DNA from: Sinonovacula constricta | Taxonomy: Eukaryota > Mollusca > Bivalvia > Cardiida > Solecurtidae | Length of the DNA: 64,000 nucleotides | Reading direction: 5' to 3' | Assembly: GCA_007844125.1 (NCBI GenBank) | Contig: CM017558.1 | Span: forward strand, 25,120,071-25,184,070 | Shown: positions 1 to 13,287 of the stretch, one piece after another | Numbering within the stretch: position 1 is the first letter of the stretch | How the letters are laid out: every line of letters begins with the position of its first letter | Program-made: the position numbers and the translations under genes | Notes under the pieces: model-generated | Seen by the model: only the letters and a program-made list of their open reading frames with translations | Databases searched by the model: none | What the model was told of the DNA's origin: nothing

Positions 1-492
1 AGTAAAGAAATCACATTTTAAGTCTTCGATTGTTAAGCCAAAGGCAAACTGGGCGGGACTCTGACTATATTCCGCATAGCAAACGACTAATCCAAGGTCA
101 TATTTTCACGCAGGCAAAGATATATGTTTAGCTCGTCATTTATATATATGACTAATCAGGTGTGATCTATACAGAGTCGCTCGAATGGCTATCCGGGCGA
201 CCCAGGTAGAAAAAAAATCAAATTACAATATAGGAAAGCATTTCCGATAAATAATATTTACATTTAAAATCGTTTACATACTACATACTACATACTACAT
301 CCGAAGATTTTGATTTCATAAAAGTATTTCTCCGTAAATGTTAATTGATAACTTTTAAAACACATGCCTTATACATTGATGTACATATTTACACATTACA
401 AACCAACTTTCAACAACATTAAGTACAAACGGAAAACGTGAGGTTGTAAGTATCTGTATCTTGTAAAACACATCCAAAATTTCTCAACTTAC

Positions 493-699
493 CACTACTG
501 AAGACGCTGATTTCACAAACAACAAGCATGACGCTGTTTTCGGGTATCTGGAGTGTAACGTACTGAGCTATCACCGGGCTGTCAACTGTTGTGGTGTAAT
601 TCCTCGACCCGTCTTCAGGTATTATTCGGACTAGTGAATGATTCAGGGTCCAGTTGTCTCTCTTCTCGTGTAAATAGATTTGCATCCCGGCAAAAGGAA
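493..699 (-). CDS. Gene B second F5/8C-like domain, C-terminal half
   Basis: A 207-bp phase 1-1 exon with acceptor AG at 701-700 and GTAAG donor at 492-488. Contains [12 protein letters not shown] and [13 protein letters not shown], the closing strands of the jelly roll, equivalent to 16774-16974. It is the lowest-coordinate exon seen; the transcript must continue beyond position 1. Bases 1-487 show no further exon. Confidence 0.82.
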
Positions 700-739
700 C
701 TAAAACAAAACAAGAAGGATCAGGCATCTACGACACACG

Positions 740-1222
<483 letters not shown>

Positions 1223-2899
1223 GGTTTAAACATGTAATCGAATAAATTTGTATAAAGATAATATATTGAGTTCAAAATTGACCATTAATAATTATTAATT
1301 AAATAATTTATTTTGTCAGCACTTCACTCCTGAATAATATTACGCGTGAGGTAACTTTATATTCAGATGTTGAGATGTTACGAATAACATCTGTCATATA
1401 AAGCCGCAGAAAGCCGTGAGGCCCTTTGCCGGGTTCGCAAATATCTCAGTCTAGTATATAAAGTATGTAATGGATAATGCGTCAGTAAAACACCCGTTCT
1501 AAATTAGATTATTAGACGAATAATATTCCCCCGTTCACAGTTTTCATCTAGGAACTGAGGAATATTCCTGCTCGGTGTTGTTAATTCATAAATCCTGCAT
1601 TTCAATAATATCTGCAAATCACACTATCATCACTTGTAATCTTATGCATATTATAATAAAATTGTTAATATTTAATGCATGCCTTGTCAATTGTCGCTTG
1701 AATTTCTTCTTTACTTTATTAGTGCACAATCATACGCATTTCTTTATGTTAAATGTTTTTAATATGTTCCATATGCGATGTGTAAGTACATTTTAAACGA
1801 AAAATGCGGTGTTCGACCTTTTAACATGCATATCTTTTAGTTTTATACTGTGACACAGTACTATTTCTTTACATCAAATGTTTAATAAAAAAAGTATCTA
1901 CACAACTTGCACGTTCATGATGCATAATCACTCTGAGACTGTTTATTATTTCTTTAGTACTTTAAATTGATTTTGAATATATTTTCCTAAGGTAACTTTG
2001 CTCGTTTTCTGCAACACATCAAAAGATAGCATGTTAATATTCAAATCTTAAATTTGAAAGATGCAATAATACTATGAAACAAGATGACACAAAGCCAGAA
2101 TGTCAAACGAAACAACAGATTTCCAGAAATGCGTTAATTATTGTGGATAAAAAATGTATACTATATAATACGTTGAATATTTACGACTTTAATGTGAATT
2201 GTTGCATTTATAGTTGAGGAGAATATAGCTAAATGACCATTTTCAGCTTAATTGGATATCGCATGTTAATTTCTGCAAGATTAGACTCTTTCAGAACATG
2301 TCGGATAATTCACGATTCATCTCTCGGATATATGTGGGTAGTCATATCACCTCAGCCATATTCTCAAGTAAACTACTTTTCAGGTAGGTCATTTGTAACT
2401 GCTTAAATATGTCAGTAATCTCCGACTTGACATGTATTGAGAGCTGACAGATGAACAAAAATGACAACGAGAAATATGTCAAACGACGCCATTGTTTTGT
2501 TTTCTTAATATCAGTATATCTTCGGCTTGATTCGGCGTCTTCTTGATTTTCCGAGAGAACAATATTTCAGGTATGATTTTTTCCGGCGAACAAAAAGTCG
2601 CGATTTTGAGGGATGATCTTAAGACTTAAGACAGAATAGCCAGAGGATTTTAGATTGGATTAGACGACGGCACCCCGCCTTTGGAAAATCAGCTGCCAAT
2701 ATTCAGCGTTTCTATAACGAATATATACGTTCCAATTATGTCGGCTCTTTATAGATAGCGAATCGAAGTGCAATCTACCCTTTGTTCTGACGAGGTGTAA
2801 GGTAGACGACAGTAGGGCATCGTTGTTCAAAGTGATGGAAATTATGAATGAACAAGGAGAAATAAAGAACATATAAAAGTCTGAAAGGATAAATAAAAT

Positions 2900-3620
2900 G
2901 AACATTTTAAGAGAAAAATGACACTACCAGCGAAAGAAGAATCAGACAAGCAAAATGCAAGATAATTACGAGAAAGAATTGAAACCGTATATCAGAAAGC
3001 AAACAATTGTGATAAGAAAATTTATTTAATAACGGTATGAGTAAAATTTCAGAAATGAAGGAAAAAAAAGATAAACGAAAGTAGAAATGAAGAAAAGAAA
3101 AAAGAAAGAAGACAACAACAGGAATAAACAAACTAACTAAATAATAATGAAATTGTTCATATAAAGAAAGGAGGCATAAAAAGGAAATGTAGAAAGAGAC
3201 AGAAATGAGTATAGAAAAAATAAGAAAGAAAGAACAAAAGTTAGAATGACGAGAGAAAAATGGAACGATAGAAACATTGCAAAACAATAAATAAGAAAGG
3301 GGATAAGAAAAGAAGAAATAACGTAAAAAGTGTTGGAGAAATAATAAGAGTAGAAAGCATAAGAGAGAAATACATGAGAAGAAAAAGAAGGAAGGAAAGG
3401 TAAGTAAAAGAATGCAGGAAAAGATTTTTTTTTATTTGAAGAGGCTATAGACAGGAAAAAACACATAAAAAGGAATACAGTAAAATGATGGCATGGATAA
3501 AATACAAATAAAAATGGTATAAGGAAGGAAATATGAAGAAATGTTAATTAAAAGATGAAATAGACAAGGAGACGTAAAGTAAAAAGACAGAAAATGAGAG
3601 ACAATGCAATTGCCTGCGTT
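2900..3620 (+). repeat. Purine-rich tract (A/G), decayed simple repeat
   Basis: About 700 bp where the plus strand is very rich in A and G (GAAA, GGAAGG, AAGAAG). The opposite strand gives Phe/Ser/Leu-rich ORFs. Probably a decayed GAAA-type microsatellite inside a gene B intron. Confidence 0.6.
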
Positions 3621-4579
3621 TGACTACAGCAGAAAAAGAATACAAAAAAATCAATACGCCTTACAAAAAGAGGTCGCCGATGTATGTCAAATAAGTGTAC
3701 AAAAGCTTTTCATTTGTTAACAGCGTCGCTCATTCCGCTTTAGAGCAACCGACAGCAGAAGTACTTTTACAAATTACAAAAACAACAAAACAACAGTAGC
3801 AGTTTACTGACTTAATAATTTTAACGTAAGAAAAAGAGTCATTATCAAAACTTTTAATTGCTGTTAAGATCCCTGAAATATTTAATTTGTTGGTTGTCTA
3901 AAGGGAGCGTATTTGCGAGAAAAAAGGAGAGATATGGATATGCAATGTATTTACGTAATAATGTAAATGTACTTACTTAATAAATCCGCATTTTAAGTTT
4001 AATTTCATTTTTATGGTCTAAGTTTAACTGGAGCAACATTTGATCGTAGATGTAATTCACTTTTCGGCAAAAATGTTAGATGTTGTAAATAAAGAGATAT
4101 TCTATACTTGTTTACTCCAAACATATAACTTAGCCTTTTAGATTGACCTTTTCTATTTAAAGACTATATTTCCAATGAATTTTGCATTTTGATTAAAATG
4201 ACGTTTGAAGAGACAGAATGAACACTTTATTTTAACTATACATTTGTTAAAGCGTCCAACAAATTGTTTTTGTTTATGATTTTTGCATTTTACCATTATT
4301 CTAACTTGATTTTATATTAGACTCATTTGTCTGCTGATTGTTGTGTTGATATACAACAATACTCTTCTGAGGGTTATGTCATAAAATCTCGTTAAAACGC
4401 GGAAAGCGAGATGTAGTAGAAATGAAATAAATAATATGATGTACATTTATGCTTAAAGCCAGATTATCTTTTCCAAAACCTATAAAGTGCAAAGTGCATT
4501 CGATCTTTAAGTTTCAATGACTTATGTTTGTGAACTTAATTAGTCATTGTTATAAATATAGTCAATGAACTAGTCTCAC

Positions 4580-4807
4580 CTCCATCTTGCCAATCAGTCC
4601 TGCTGGCGACCTTGACTGTTGCCACCCTGTACAGTCTGCCAAGGTTTATCTGTATCCAAGGCTGGTTCTCTTTTTTAGTAGCAGCACAACACTTACAGAC
4701 AGTCGAGTCCATACTGGTGCTGCCGTCCACGGCACGGGACAAATCGAACTTGCTATATGGGTTTTTGGAACTTGCAGTGACGTTAGCATTGAGTGAGATG
4801 AGTGCGT
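4580..4807 (-). CDS. Gene B second F5/8C-like domain, N-terminal half
   Basis: A 228-bp phase 1-1 exon with acceptor AG at 4809-4808 and GTGAG donor at 4579-4575. Shows NVTASS, FDLSRAVDGST, a CKCCAAT cluster, PWIQINLGRLYRV and ASRTDW, the same half-domain as at 20335-20559. Two F5/8C domains in one protein suggests multivalent glycan or lipid binding; that is an inference. Confidence 0.82.
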
Positions 4808-5065
4808 CTAGAACAAAATTAAGAAATGCCGTCAAGATGCAACATATAAACATGTTACATAATTCCAGACAGATTTCGGTCTTGTCGTTGCATTATTCCG
4901 ATATATTTCATAAAAAGTGAAAAAATTAGTAGTTTGTTAACGATTAAAATTAATGTAAAAGTTTTAAGTTTTAATAAATAAATAATAAAACCTCTCTCTC
5001 TTCTCTCTCTCCTTCTCTGTCTCTCTTTCTGTCTCTCTGTCTCTGCCCCTGTCTCTCTCTCTCTT

Positions 5066-5150
<85 letters not shown>

Positions 5151-7811
5151 AATATGCATTGAACCTTTAAACGCATTGCGATTACCAGCAGTTAGTTTCG
5201 ATATGGAAGAACTACTCAGAATGTTTAGTTATCTGCGATCTTTAAAATATTGAACGTCTACATTTTGTAGTTTTAATATCTAACTCTGACAAAACTAAAA
5301 TATTGAACTGGTTCAGAAGGATCACAATAAATCTTGTCAAATTACAAAGGAAACGGACTTTAGAATTATTCGCAATATTACACAATAACATGTATCAGAA
5401 AAAGTATTGACTCTAGTTAATCTTTATACAATGACGGGAATGCAATAACTAATGCGGGAATTTAAATTAGTAAATGTGTTGCATACACAGAATGTTCACA
5501 TGCTCATAAACCATACTAATAAAGATTGTACCACTCTTGAACAATGTATAAAGCATAAACATGGAGTCATATACACAAAAACCCTTTTTGTATATGTCTT
5601 TGTATTGGTCTTTTTATATACAAAACTTCTACATGAAAGAGGTGTTTACTTTGAGCAGGGAAATGTTGCTGTTTTTCGTAACGAATGTTAAATGTTCCGC
5701 AGACATTAGAAATGAAAAAAAAATATTATCTTCATTTCTTTACAAAAACATTACAACTTACCTAACAATCGTCAAAAATGACTGAGAATATCATTAACAC
5801 ATATTTTAAGTGTATGGTTTGATTATGATTGATGATTGCTTTAAATGTGGTATTCGACATTTGGACCAATATTTGTTTTCAAACAACCAAATCAATTATT
5901 CTTAGCTGAAAAGGTCCCGCGAAATACTACGTATAGTTATGCCCTACATAAATGTTTTATTTGTTTTCTGGTTGTTCTTTGAAACTTCGCACGGACTAAA
6001 ACACGGACTCAAACACACGCAATTAGGGGCATCTTAAATACAAGTCAGAAATTGCAAAGACTCCGCCAGGGCGAGCCATAAATATAACAAAACTGACGTG
6101 GAAAACCACTCTCTAGGAAAGAAGAATAACAAATAAAAATAATAAGTTGAATATCACTACTACTTCTATTTCAGTGTTAAGCTGAAGCACACCACTCTAC
6201 ACGATATTCATGTCTTGGCCAGGAAAAAAAGTCCTATCAGAAGGCATAATATCTTTTCCTTTATACATACTTTATGTGTTATATGCATATTGATCTACAT
6301 CTGTTAATCTGTATATACCTGAAAAAAATGCTAAGCTAATTTTAAGTTTTAACAGCAAGTTACATGTTTACTACCATTAATTGCAACACATTGTTTATGT
6401 AATACAAATGAAAATTAAGCCTTGTTTAAGTTATTATACCGTTACATTGATGTGGATTATAGAAATGAAACAGTAATTGATTATGATTTGTACAGTAATG
6501 CATTTTTATATTAATATTATTTTATTTATGCTTGAAATTATAATGCAGTTCGTCTGCAAAACAATCTCGTCTTTTATGAAGGCCGTTTTAAAGGGATTTT
6601 AATTAATATTGATCTTTTATTAGACTAATATTCATCATATAGATACACCAATTTGCTTACAATACTTCAAACTGTGCAGCTTTTTGTACTTAAGTTTTGG
6701 ATCTTGCAGCATTTACTGAAATTGTTTCACCAATTTAACGTGCAGACCACTAGAAAAAGCAGTATATATCTGACAATGTCTAGTGCAAAAATTCGGTAAA
6801 TTGACTGTCTTCCTTCATATTTCTTCCTTTAACTATATGTATATCATTGTCAGACTGCAGCAACGGGTATTTGGAGGAACCAGTCAAACCACAGTATCGT
6901 AGTTTAATTTCGGTTGTTGTTTCCTTCTCGTGCTCAGGCTTGTTAATCGACGTTGTTTTGCCTGCTCCTGACGACTTGTTTCTCTTTGTTTAGACGATAC
7001 ACGAAGAGCCCAGGTCATAGTCTTACACACGCTTGCTTTTACTTAATGTTTACTGAATAATTTCAAGCGTCTTGATCACGTGACGCTAACAGAGTCTATA
7101 AATAAATGAGGTGGGGTAGGGGGCTAGTTTTTGTTTTGGGTCTTTATTTATTCAAGTCAAGCAGCCGTTCAAAGTTTGATACATTTTCTTTATGACTATA
7201 ATTTTGCGTAGGGACTCTGAGCTAAGACATGTTCGGTCGTGCATAAGAACGTGAACGTGAACGATTTTAATCAATGGAATGCATTTTGCACTTTTAGCTT
7301 GTGATGCGGAGAACCTGCAGCACATGGGTTTGGTCAAACTTACTGACGTCATGTAATCATGTGTTGGTCGAGCAAACTTGCATCTTTCAAAAGTTGATTG
7401 TTAAACGTAGGACTATATTTCTGCTTAGTGATTCTGAGCTGTCTCCTGTTCGATCGGGTAAAAAAACGCGCGCGACTCGGATTTTGTCAAGGCCAGTCTA
7501 ATATAATCCTCAAAAGAGTTTATCAATAGTAAGACTATCATAAATTTAGCAGTGACATGTCATGCCACTTATACATACAACTCGCAGAAGTATCGGTAAA
7601 CGTGTCTCTAAATGTGAATGGTAAACATTTTTGGAAGTAAGTCGCAGATAGTCAAAAGTTGTCACTAACTTGCTAGCTCACACATAATCTCGTGCAGTCA
7701 TGTTATAGGATGTGACCAAAGCTTTACTGAGCGCCCTTGAACACTTTTCACTAAACATGATGGTATACAGTTCTATCAGTTACAGCTGTAAGTGTTCAAA
7801 TTTACTCTTAC
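4808..7811 (-). other. Gene B intron
   Basis: Intron between the last EGF exon and the second F5/8C domain. Contains the CT/TA microsatellite at 4991-5148; otherwise I see nothing in it. Confidence 0.55.
4991..5148 (+). repeat. (CT)n followed by (TA)n microsatellite
   Basis: About 70 bp of imperfect CT repeat joined to about 80 bp of uninterrupted TA repeat. In a gene B intron. Confidence 0.95.
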
Positions 7812-7946
7812 TTGAACAGCTTGTCCCCTCCCAGCCTCCAGCACACTTTTCTCCTGGACACATCCCTGTCACGGAATTACATGTCTGGTTGTTAAGACAA
7901 TGGCAGGAGGATAAACAGTTATCGCCAAATCGTCCGGCTAAACAAC
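7812..7946 (-). CDS. Gene B EGF-like exon, divergent type I
   Basis: A 135-bp phase 1-1 exon with acceptor AG at 7948-7947 and GTAAG donor at 7811-7807. Eight cysteines: CLAGRFGDNCLSSCHC, QTCNSVTGMC, CAGGWEGTSC. It lacks an initiating Met near its start and sits opposite an unrelated plus-strand ORF, so it is easily overlooked. It is the last EGF exon before the carboxy-side F5/8C domain of gene B, separated from it by about 3 kb. Confidence 0.8.
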
Positions 7947-8220
7947 CTGAGTGTGAAAACTATTTCATTCGAACTGTGTTCCACTAGAGATTAAAATATC
8001 TGCTGTTCAAAATATGTTACGTGCAAAACAGTATCAATCAATCGTTTATAAATCTACCATTATATACTACACTACAAATATGCATTACGATGTAAGACAT
8101 TTGAAGAACAATGAGCCCTTAATACTGCTTACACTTTTTTTCGCAATAAGTACAATAGTTATAACACAATGAATTTAACTAAAGGTACGTAAGAGATTAC
8201 TGTACCAATAAAACCCTCAG

Positions 8221-8400
8221 CTTCTCACTGTGTGGGTTCGAGTTCCGGTCGGGCGTTTATATGAGGAGGTCTTCGAGCTAGCCTGCAGCGCTGGTTGTAC
8301 AACTTTGGGGTCGATTTCCGCATATTGGCTAAGTATCTTAAACTGTACGTCGCCATTCTGACCATAATTGTGCTGGAACGATGTAACAAAGACAAAAAGT
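8221..8400 (+). repeat. SINE-like dispersed repeat, copy 1
   Basis: Begins near a tRNA-like B-box (GGGTTCGAGTTCCGGTCGGG), continues with GAGGAGGTCTTCGAGCTAGC and ends with GACCATAATTGTGCTGGAAC before an A-rich stretch. Shares this order with the copies at 8650, 11060, 23045 and 26440, and with a SINE family I associate with bivalves. Confidence 0.6.
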
Positions 8401-8649
8401 ATTAAGAAAACTTGGAAAATCATGCGTTATTCATTTTGGTACATAGTATACATGGTGCTGTGTAAAACGAACGATTACCATTGTTCAGTTGTTCACGTTT
8501 TTTTTATTTATAATTACAACAATGTTACCTGTGCAGTGTGGCGGTGGTAAAAAAACCACCCCTTTTATGTAATCGATGATGTCATTTGGTTCATCATATC
8601 AGGATTGTAACGTATATGTTCCTTTGAATTTTTTGTTAAATCTGACCGC

Positions 8650-8820
8650 CATAGTAATTGTCATATTGGTAGCGTCCAGCTAATAAATGGTGGAGGAAGA
8701 CCCAATACTTATGTTTTGGTAGACCCACAGGCGCACGTCAGGCTAGCTGAACAGCCTCCTCATATGAAAGTTATTGATCGAACCTACGCGGTGAGGTAAT
8801 GAGGACTTACAAGTTGGCGA
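8650..8820 (-). repeat. SINE-like dispersed repeat, copy 2
   Basis: On the minus strand: CGCGTAGGTTCGATC, then GAGGAGGCTGTTCAGCTAGC, GGGTCTTCCTCCACCATT. Opposite orientation to copy 1, about 250 bp away. Confidence 0.55.
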
Positions 8821-9186
8821 AGTAATAGGTTAATCAAAGAAGATTTTTCTGCGGTTAATTTTTGCACTAAGTGAGATCTAAAAAACTGTACAATTCCCAG
8901 AAATCCCTAAATAAATAACAGCTTATAAACAACTTAGCACATGTCTACCAACAATTAAACATAAATATAAAAAGAATAAAGTGTAAATTTATGTGACGCA
9001 TCTATGGACAATACTGTTTGCTGTACGCCATGTAGGAGCGGTATTTACAAATATACCTTAAACTACTTGAAAATATTTATAGTGTCATATTCCGTGTTAT
9101 GGAGAAAATACATTCGGTATATACTATATTTATTGTCAAAAATAATTTTGTTTAACTTTTGTGACAGGAATAAAAAGTATACTTAC

Positions 9187-9324
9187 GTTGCAAACAGTTC
9201 AAACCATGCCATCCCAGGTCACATTTTCCGCCAGGACACGAGCCATTCACGTGATCACATGTCAAGTTGTATTGGCAATGGCAGTTTGAGGAACAGTTGG
9301 ATCCGAAAGATCCAGGTAGACACT
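9187..9324 (-). CDS. Gene B EGF-like exon, type I
   Basis: A 138-bp phase 1-1 exon with acceptor AG at 9326-9325 and GTAAG donor at 9186-9182. Eight cysteines: ECLPGSFGSNCSSNCHC, LTCDHVNGSC, CDLGWHGLNC. It is strikingly similar to the gene A exon at 63037-63171, and similarity appears to continue into the upstream intron. The usual Gly-Ser before the last junction is replaced by Leu-Gln. Confidence 0.87.
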
Positions 9325-9541
9325 CTACAATAGAATAGAACGGCATTGTTTGTATGAACTTCTGCATGCCTATAACAACCGTGTTATCCTATTGATGGAT
9401 GTCTTTATAAATGGTTATTGTTGAGAGTTTCTTTTACAAGGGAATGCTAGGCACTTTAAGTTTTCGATCAAGTTTAAGCACCAGGAAAAATTATTAGATA
9501 TATAAAGGCTGTAACAATAACCAATAAATTTCTAGTTTTAC

Positions 9542-9676
9542 CTTCCTTGCAATGATCACCCATGTATCCAGATTCACACCGTGTACAACGACCTGTCACG
9601 TGATCACACGTCTCCCCGTCCCGACAATGACCGCATGTCTCGTTGCAGTGAAGTCCGTATGTACCGGGATTGCAGT
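9542..9676 (-). CDS. Gene B EGF-like exon, type II
   Basis: A 135-bp phase 1-1 exon with acceptor AG at 9678-9677 and GTAAA donor at 9541-9537. Eight cysteines: DCNPGTYG, CNETCGHC, GETCDHVTGRC, CESGYMGDHC. It matches the exon at 15704-15838 closely. It forms a II-I pair with the exon 9187-9324, separated by an intron of only about 217 bp. Confidence 0.87.
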
Positions 9677-11059
9677 CTGTTGGAAAAAAACATCTCAGTA
9701 TATTTACATCGCTTTTTCTCTTTAAATGTTTAGACCATTTAATTGATATTATTGCAAAATGATTAAACTGCAAAAAGTTGTTTTAGATACTAAAACACTT
9801 GAATATGTTGAATAGAATCTGCACGTAAGAAACACACATCCAAATCTGGGAGCGCAATCAGTACACTGTCGAACTCAGGGAGGGCTAATACGGATTCGAA
9901 GCCGAACTGCGACATACCACAGTACTTTATAAAGATATCGTTGTTGCTGACTTGCTTTTATTAACAATAATATATGGGTAGTGTTACAACTGGTTGACTC
10001 AGCATCTTGTAAACGTTCCTAGGAGATAAACAGAAAGAAAGAAAGACGTAAACTACCTCTATGAGGATGGATGCATTATTTCTTTTTTATTCTTTCATAT
10101 ATAAACACACTTTTAAGTTTGTGACACCTTTGCTGATATCTTTCAAAATGTAGTTCTACCACACCAGTCTGGCATATTTACTACTACTCAAACACGAAAC
10201 ATTTGGGACCAAAAATTACATTAACTTTCCTACTGGGGGATTGATTACCCATTTTCTACCTTCGCCCCGCCTGTGGCATCCGTGCGGAACTTCGTCTTCG
10301 TAATCGATTCAACGGTTATAGTAGCTTATATTAACAATTGGTACTTGTTATTAAGTATTATACAATACTACTTAACGATATTTATTAAAAGAGAAAGAAA
10401 CATTGTCTCGTTTAGACAGATGTGATTTATGACCATTGTTTTGCGTTAATTAATGCACTACCAAACTGACCTCCCGCGTCAATGTCGTAATCCATTATAG
10501 ATGGCAATAGAATACAGAATGCCACCAGCATACGTAGTTATGCAACATTTGAGTAATGTCTGTTAGCCAGATAAACAGATACTACTCTCTAATCTGAACA
10601 TTACTTCCACTCACGGTATTTGTTGCACTCATCAATGTATTAAAAGCTACACCCATTGTTTCAGTTAGTACTCTGCTAAAATAACGAGTTAAGATATAAG
10701 TCAACAGTATATGTTTCCTTACTGGGCAGGTAAGTGTAGAAAGACTGATGGGAGGGGTTTTAAATAAATATTTCAAAATAACGGGAAGTTAATTGTCCCG
10801 TAGATGCTGTTTCCAAATACCAAATCGTGTTACCACATACCATAAATAACTCAATCTTTCTGCATTGACGCAAAACAATTTTACAGAAAAATTCCGCTAT
10901 AGTTTCACCACTCCATCTTGCAGTGAAGTGATTCCATAGATCTGATGGAAATGTCGCAAATTCTACGCAAATTTACACTTTTTTCCAATTACATCACACG
11001 TTTTTACGACTTCCGTTCTCGGCTATACTATATTCACATCAAATACTTCACAGAGAATG

Positions 11060-11240
11060 CAGCATGATATCGCCAGCGCAAGGACTTTCACGTGAGGAGG
11101 CCTTCTAGCTGGCATGCGGTGCGTCAATGGTTCTACCTACTCATATGTTTGGGCTCTCCCTCCCAAATTAGTTGCTTAATGTCGCCAAAATGACCATAAT
11201 TGTGTCGGAGCTACTTAAAAGAAAACAACAGCAACACAAA
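11060..11240 (+). repeat. SINE-like dispersed repeat, copy 3
   Basis: Contains GAGGAGGCCTTCTAGCTGGC, GTCAATGGTTCTACC and ends GACCATAATTGTGTCGGAGC followed by A-rich sequence. The tRNA-like head is degraded. Confidence 0.6.
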
Positions 11241-11251
11241 CAAGTTAAAAA

Positions 11252-11295
11252 GACGGGTGTCAGGATAATGTGACTGGGTTTGGTATACGAATATT
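11252..11295 (+). repeat. Second SINE-like family, short fragment
   Basis: Contains GGGTGTCAGGATAATGTGAC, matching the core of 31560-31760. It directly follows copy 3 of the first family. Confidence 0.4.
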
Positions 11296-11384
11296 CCTCA
11301 TTGACTATAGGAAATGGTCGAGATGGGGAGCGAACTTCTAGTAGAACGAGCGTTTCACGTTCTATGCAGTATCAAATATGCCGA

Positions 11385-11496
11385 CATATTTGAAAAATCA
11401 CGTCTGAAGAGGAATCGAACAAGTGGTTACGGGTGCTTTTGTAATAGCAATGGCAGATTGACAAACAGTTCTGTCCAAACGTTCCAGATGGGCATT
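11385..11496 (-). pseudogene. Decayed type I EGF exon of gene B
   Basis: The acceptor (AG at 11498-11497) and the first half are well preserved, reading ECPSGTFGQNCLSICHC. After that the module breaks down: the expected T-C-D-H becomes T-R-N-H, the following GSC is lost, and no downstream CxxGW or donor is recognisable. The reading then runs into a stop. Loss of at least three of eight cysteines means the exon could not fold as an EGF module. It is probably skipped in the mRNA; its symmetrical phase would allow this. Confidence 0.6.
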
Positions 11497-13017
11497 CTGT
11501 ACGGAACGACATGCACGGGTGTTCTTATCAATGATTTTCTTTCTAATTCATCATTTTAAAACATCTTTCCCGTAAGAAAATATACTATTTAGCAATTGTC
11601 TATTAAATAAAAGAGTCTCTAGGATTTCAATTCATGCAATATGTGAAACAATAAATTATCGAATATCGAGTGATACTGCCTCCGAAAATGGGAAAGAACG
11701 GTATCACGCAAACTATGCAAAACAAGATGACATCAAGTAAACATAGCCGTTTTCGGGCTGTGTTGCTTGCGACACTATTCAGAGTTATGAGAAAGCTGGA
11801 TTTCGGAAGCACACAGGACTGATCCTGCATGATCTTGACTACTCGCGGCCAGTTATTCGTGCCTGGGAAGAAGAATTGCATGTACAGAACAAATATGTTC
11901 TAATATGTAAGGAGACTAGTCGAGTCAATTGTGTCCAGTCATGCTTAAAAAAGTTAACCTCTAATAATACGTATATGTTTTGAATGGAAGTTTACATTTA
12001 ATTAATCGAATGTCATAAATTACATCCAAAGTCCAATATTTAGTTAGCACTTTAACTACAGACATATAGACCCAACATTATTCTGTAAACATACTAAGTT
12101 CATTTTTATAGTGCCTATTTAATTTTGTATATATTAAAATACCACATACACCCTGAAGATTTATGTCTTTGCAAGTTAATTTATAAAACGAGAGAATAAC
12201 CAGACAGTATTGCTTCTTCTTCTTATTGGTATATGAAAATCAGTACGCCATTGCTTGGGCCTGTTTATATTAAAGTGCTTGTTATGAACTTGTTAAGTAA
12301 CCTAGGCATTTAACAGTTTATTGTTTAGAACATGTAGTGAGTGGTCATAGCATACTATTGGAGAATCCTCGAGGTTCCGCATTTGAGTCGCCTTTCCTTT
12401 ACAAATGATGATATACATGTATAGTGAAGAACGTTAAAGAATCCATATAACAGTGTTTCTTTGGAATTCACTTTAATCGTATAGAAATTAGAATTATCTC
12501 AACAATATATCCAAGGAATATGGATCGAGATAAGGTGAGATCTTCCCAGAAACGGGAAACGATAGTAATAATCCAAAGATCAAAACCTGACCTAATGCAC
12601 TATTTTATTTCTCGACATGTAGAAAGTGTTTTTCTTTCAGAAGGGGTATATCTGTTTTAAGAAATACAATATATATATATATATACTTGATGCAGCATTG
12701 AAAGTAAGCACAACATATTGGTGGAGACATGTACAATTTACAAAAGCAGGCGAGCTGTAACAATAATAACAAAAAATCAACGCACTTAAAACATAAGAAT
12801 CAATGAAAGTACGCATTTTGTCTATAAAATAGTGCTAATAACAATCGTAAATTATAACTTTGTAGTAAAATAGTTTGGTAGTAAGTCTTTTATATTTTAC
12901 AACTCAATATAAATTCATAAAAATGTAGACTTTAAAATGTTACAGTAAAATGGATAATGGTATTATACTTCGCAGATTTAAATGGATATGTTTGCCTTGG
13001 ATGATCATAGAGTATAT

Positions 13018-13140
13018 AAAAAAACAACAAAAAAACCAAAACAAAAACAAAAACAACAACAAAAAAAAAACAAAAAAAACAAACAAACAATAACAACAAC
13101 AAAAACAACAACATACAAAAACAACAACATACAAAAACAT
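13018..13140 (+). repeat. CAA-rich microsatellite
   Basis: About 120 bp of imperfect CAA/CAAA units, adjacent to the donor of the EGF exon at 13150 (on the transcribed strand, a GTT/TTTG-rich intron start). Confidence 0.85.
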
Positions 13141-13149
13141 CTACAATAC

Positions 13150-13287
13150 CTAATGAGCAGTTAGATCCCTGCCAACCCACATCACACATGTTTTCGGAAC
13201 ACGAGCCGTTAACGTGGTCACAAGTCGTGTTGTCTTTACAATGGCAGAGGGAGGAACAGTCCGGTCCAAATGTTCCAGATATACATT
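13150..13287 (-). CDS. Gene B EGF-like exon, type I
   Basis: A 138-bp phase 1-1 exon with acceptor AG at 13289-13288 and GTATT donor at 13149-13145. It encodes an eight-cysteine EGF module of type I: GTFGPDCSSLCHC, TTCDHVNGSC, then CDVGWQGSNC. The His between two cysteines and the CDxGWxGxNC ending mark this subtype. The intron just downstream on the minus strand holds a CAA-rich microsatellite immediately beside the donor. Confidence 0.85.
   Translation of the reverse strand, partial: NVYLEHLDRTVPPSAIVKTTRLVTTLTARVPKTCVMWVGRDLTAH

Larger units (their letters stand above)
7947..9186 (-). other. Gene B intron with two SINE-like copies
   Basis: Holds two SINE-like copies in opposite orientation (about 8221-8400 and 8650-8820). 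No exon is recognisable in the rest. Confidence 0.5.
9677..13149 (-). other. Gene B intron containing a decayed EGF exon
   Basis: Contains the decayed EGF exon at 11385-11496, a SINE-like copy at about 11060-11240, a fragment of a second repeat family at about 11252-11295, and CAA-rich sequence at its high end. Otherwise unremarkable AT-rich intron. Confidence 0.5.

Noticed and set aside
7152..7501. Overlapping 66-codon ORFs on both strands
   Set aside because: Intronic, no similarity to the EGF or F5/8C modules, no splice sites in phase.
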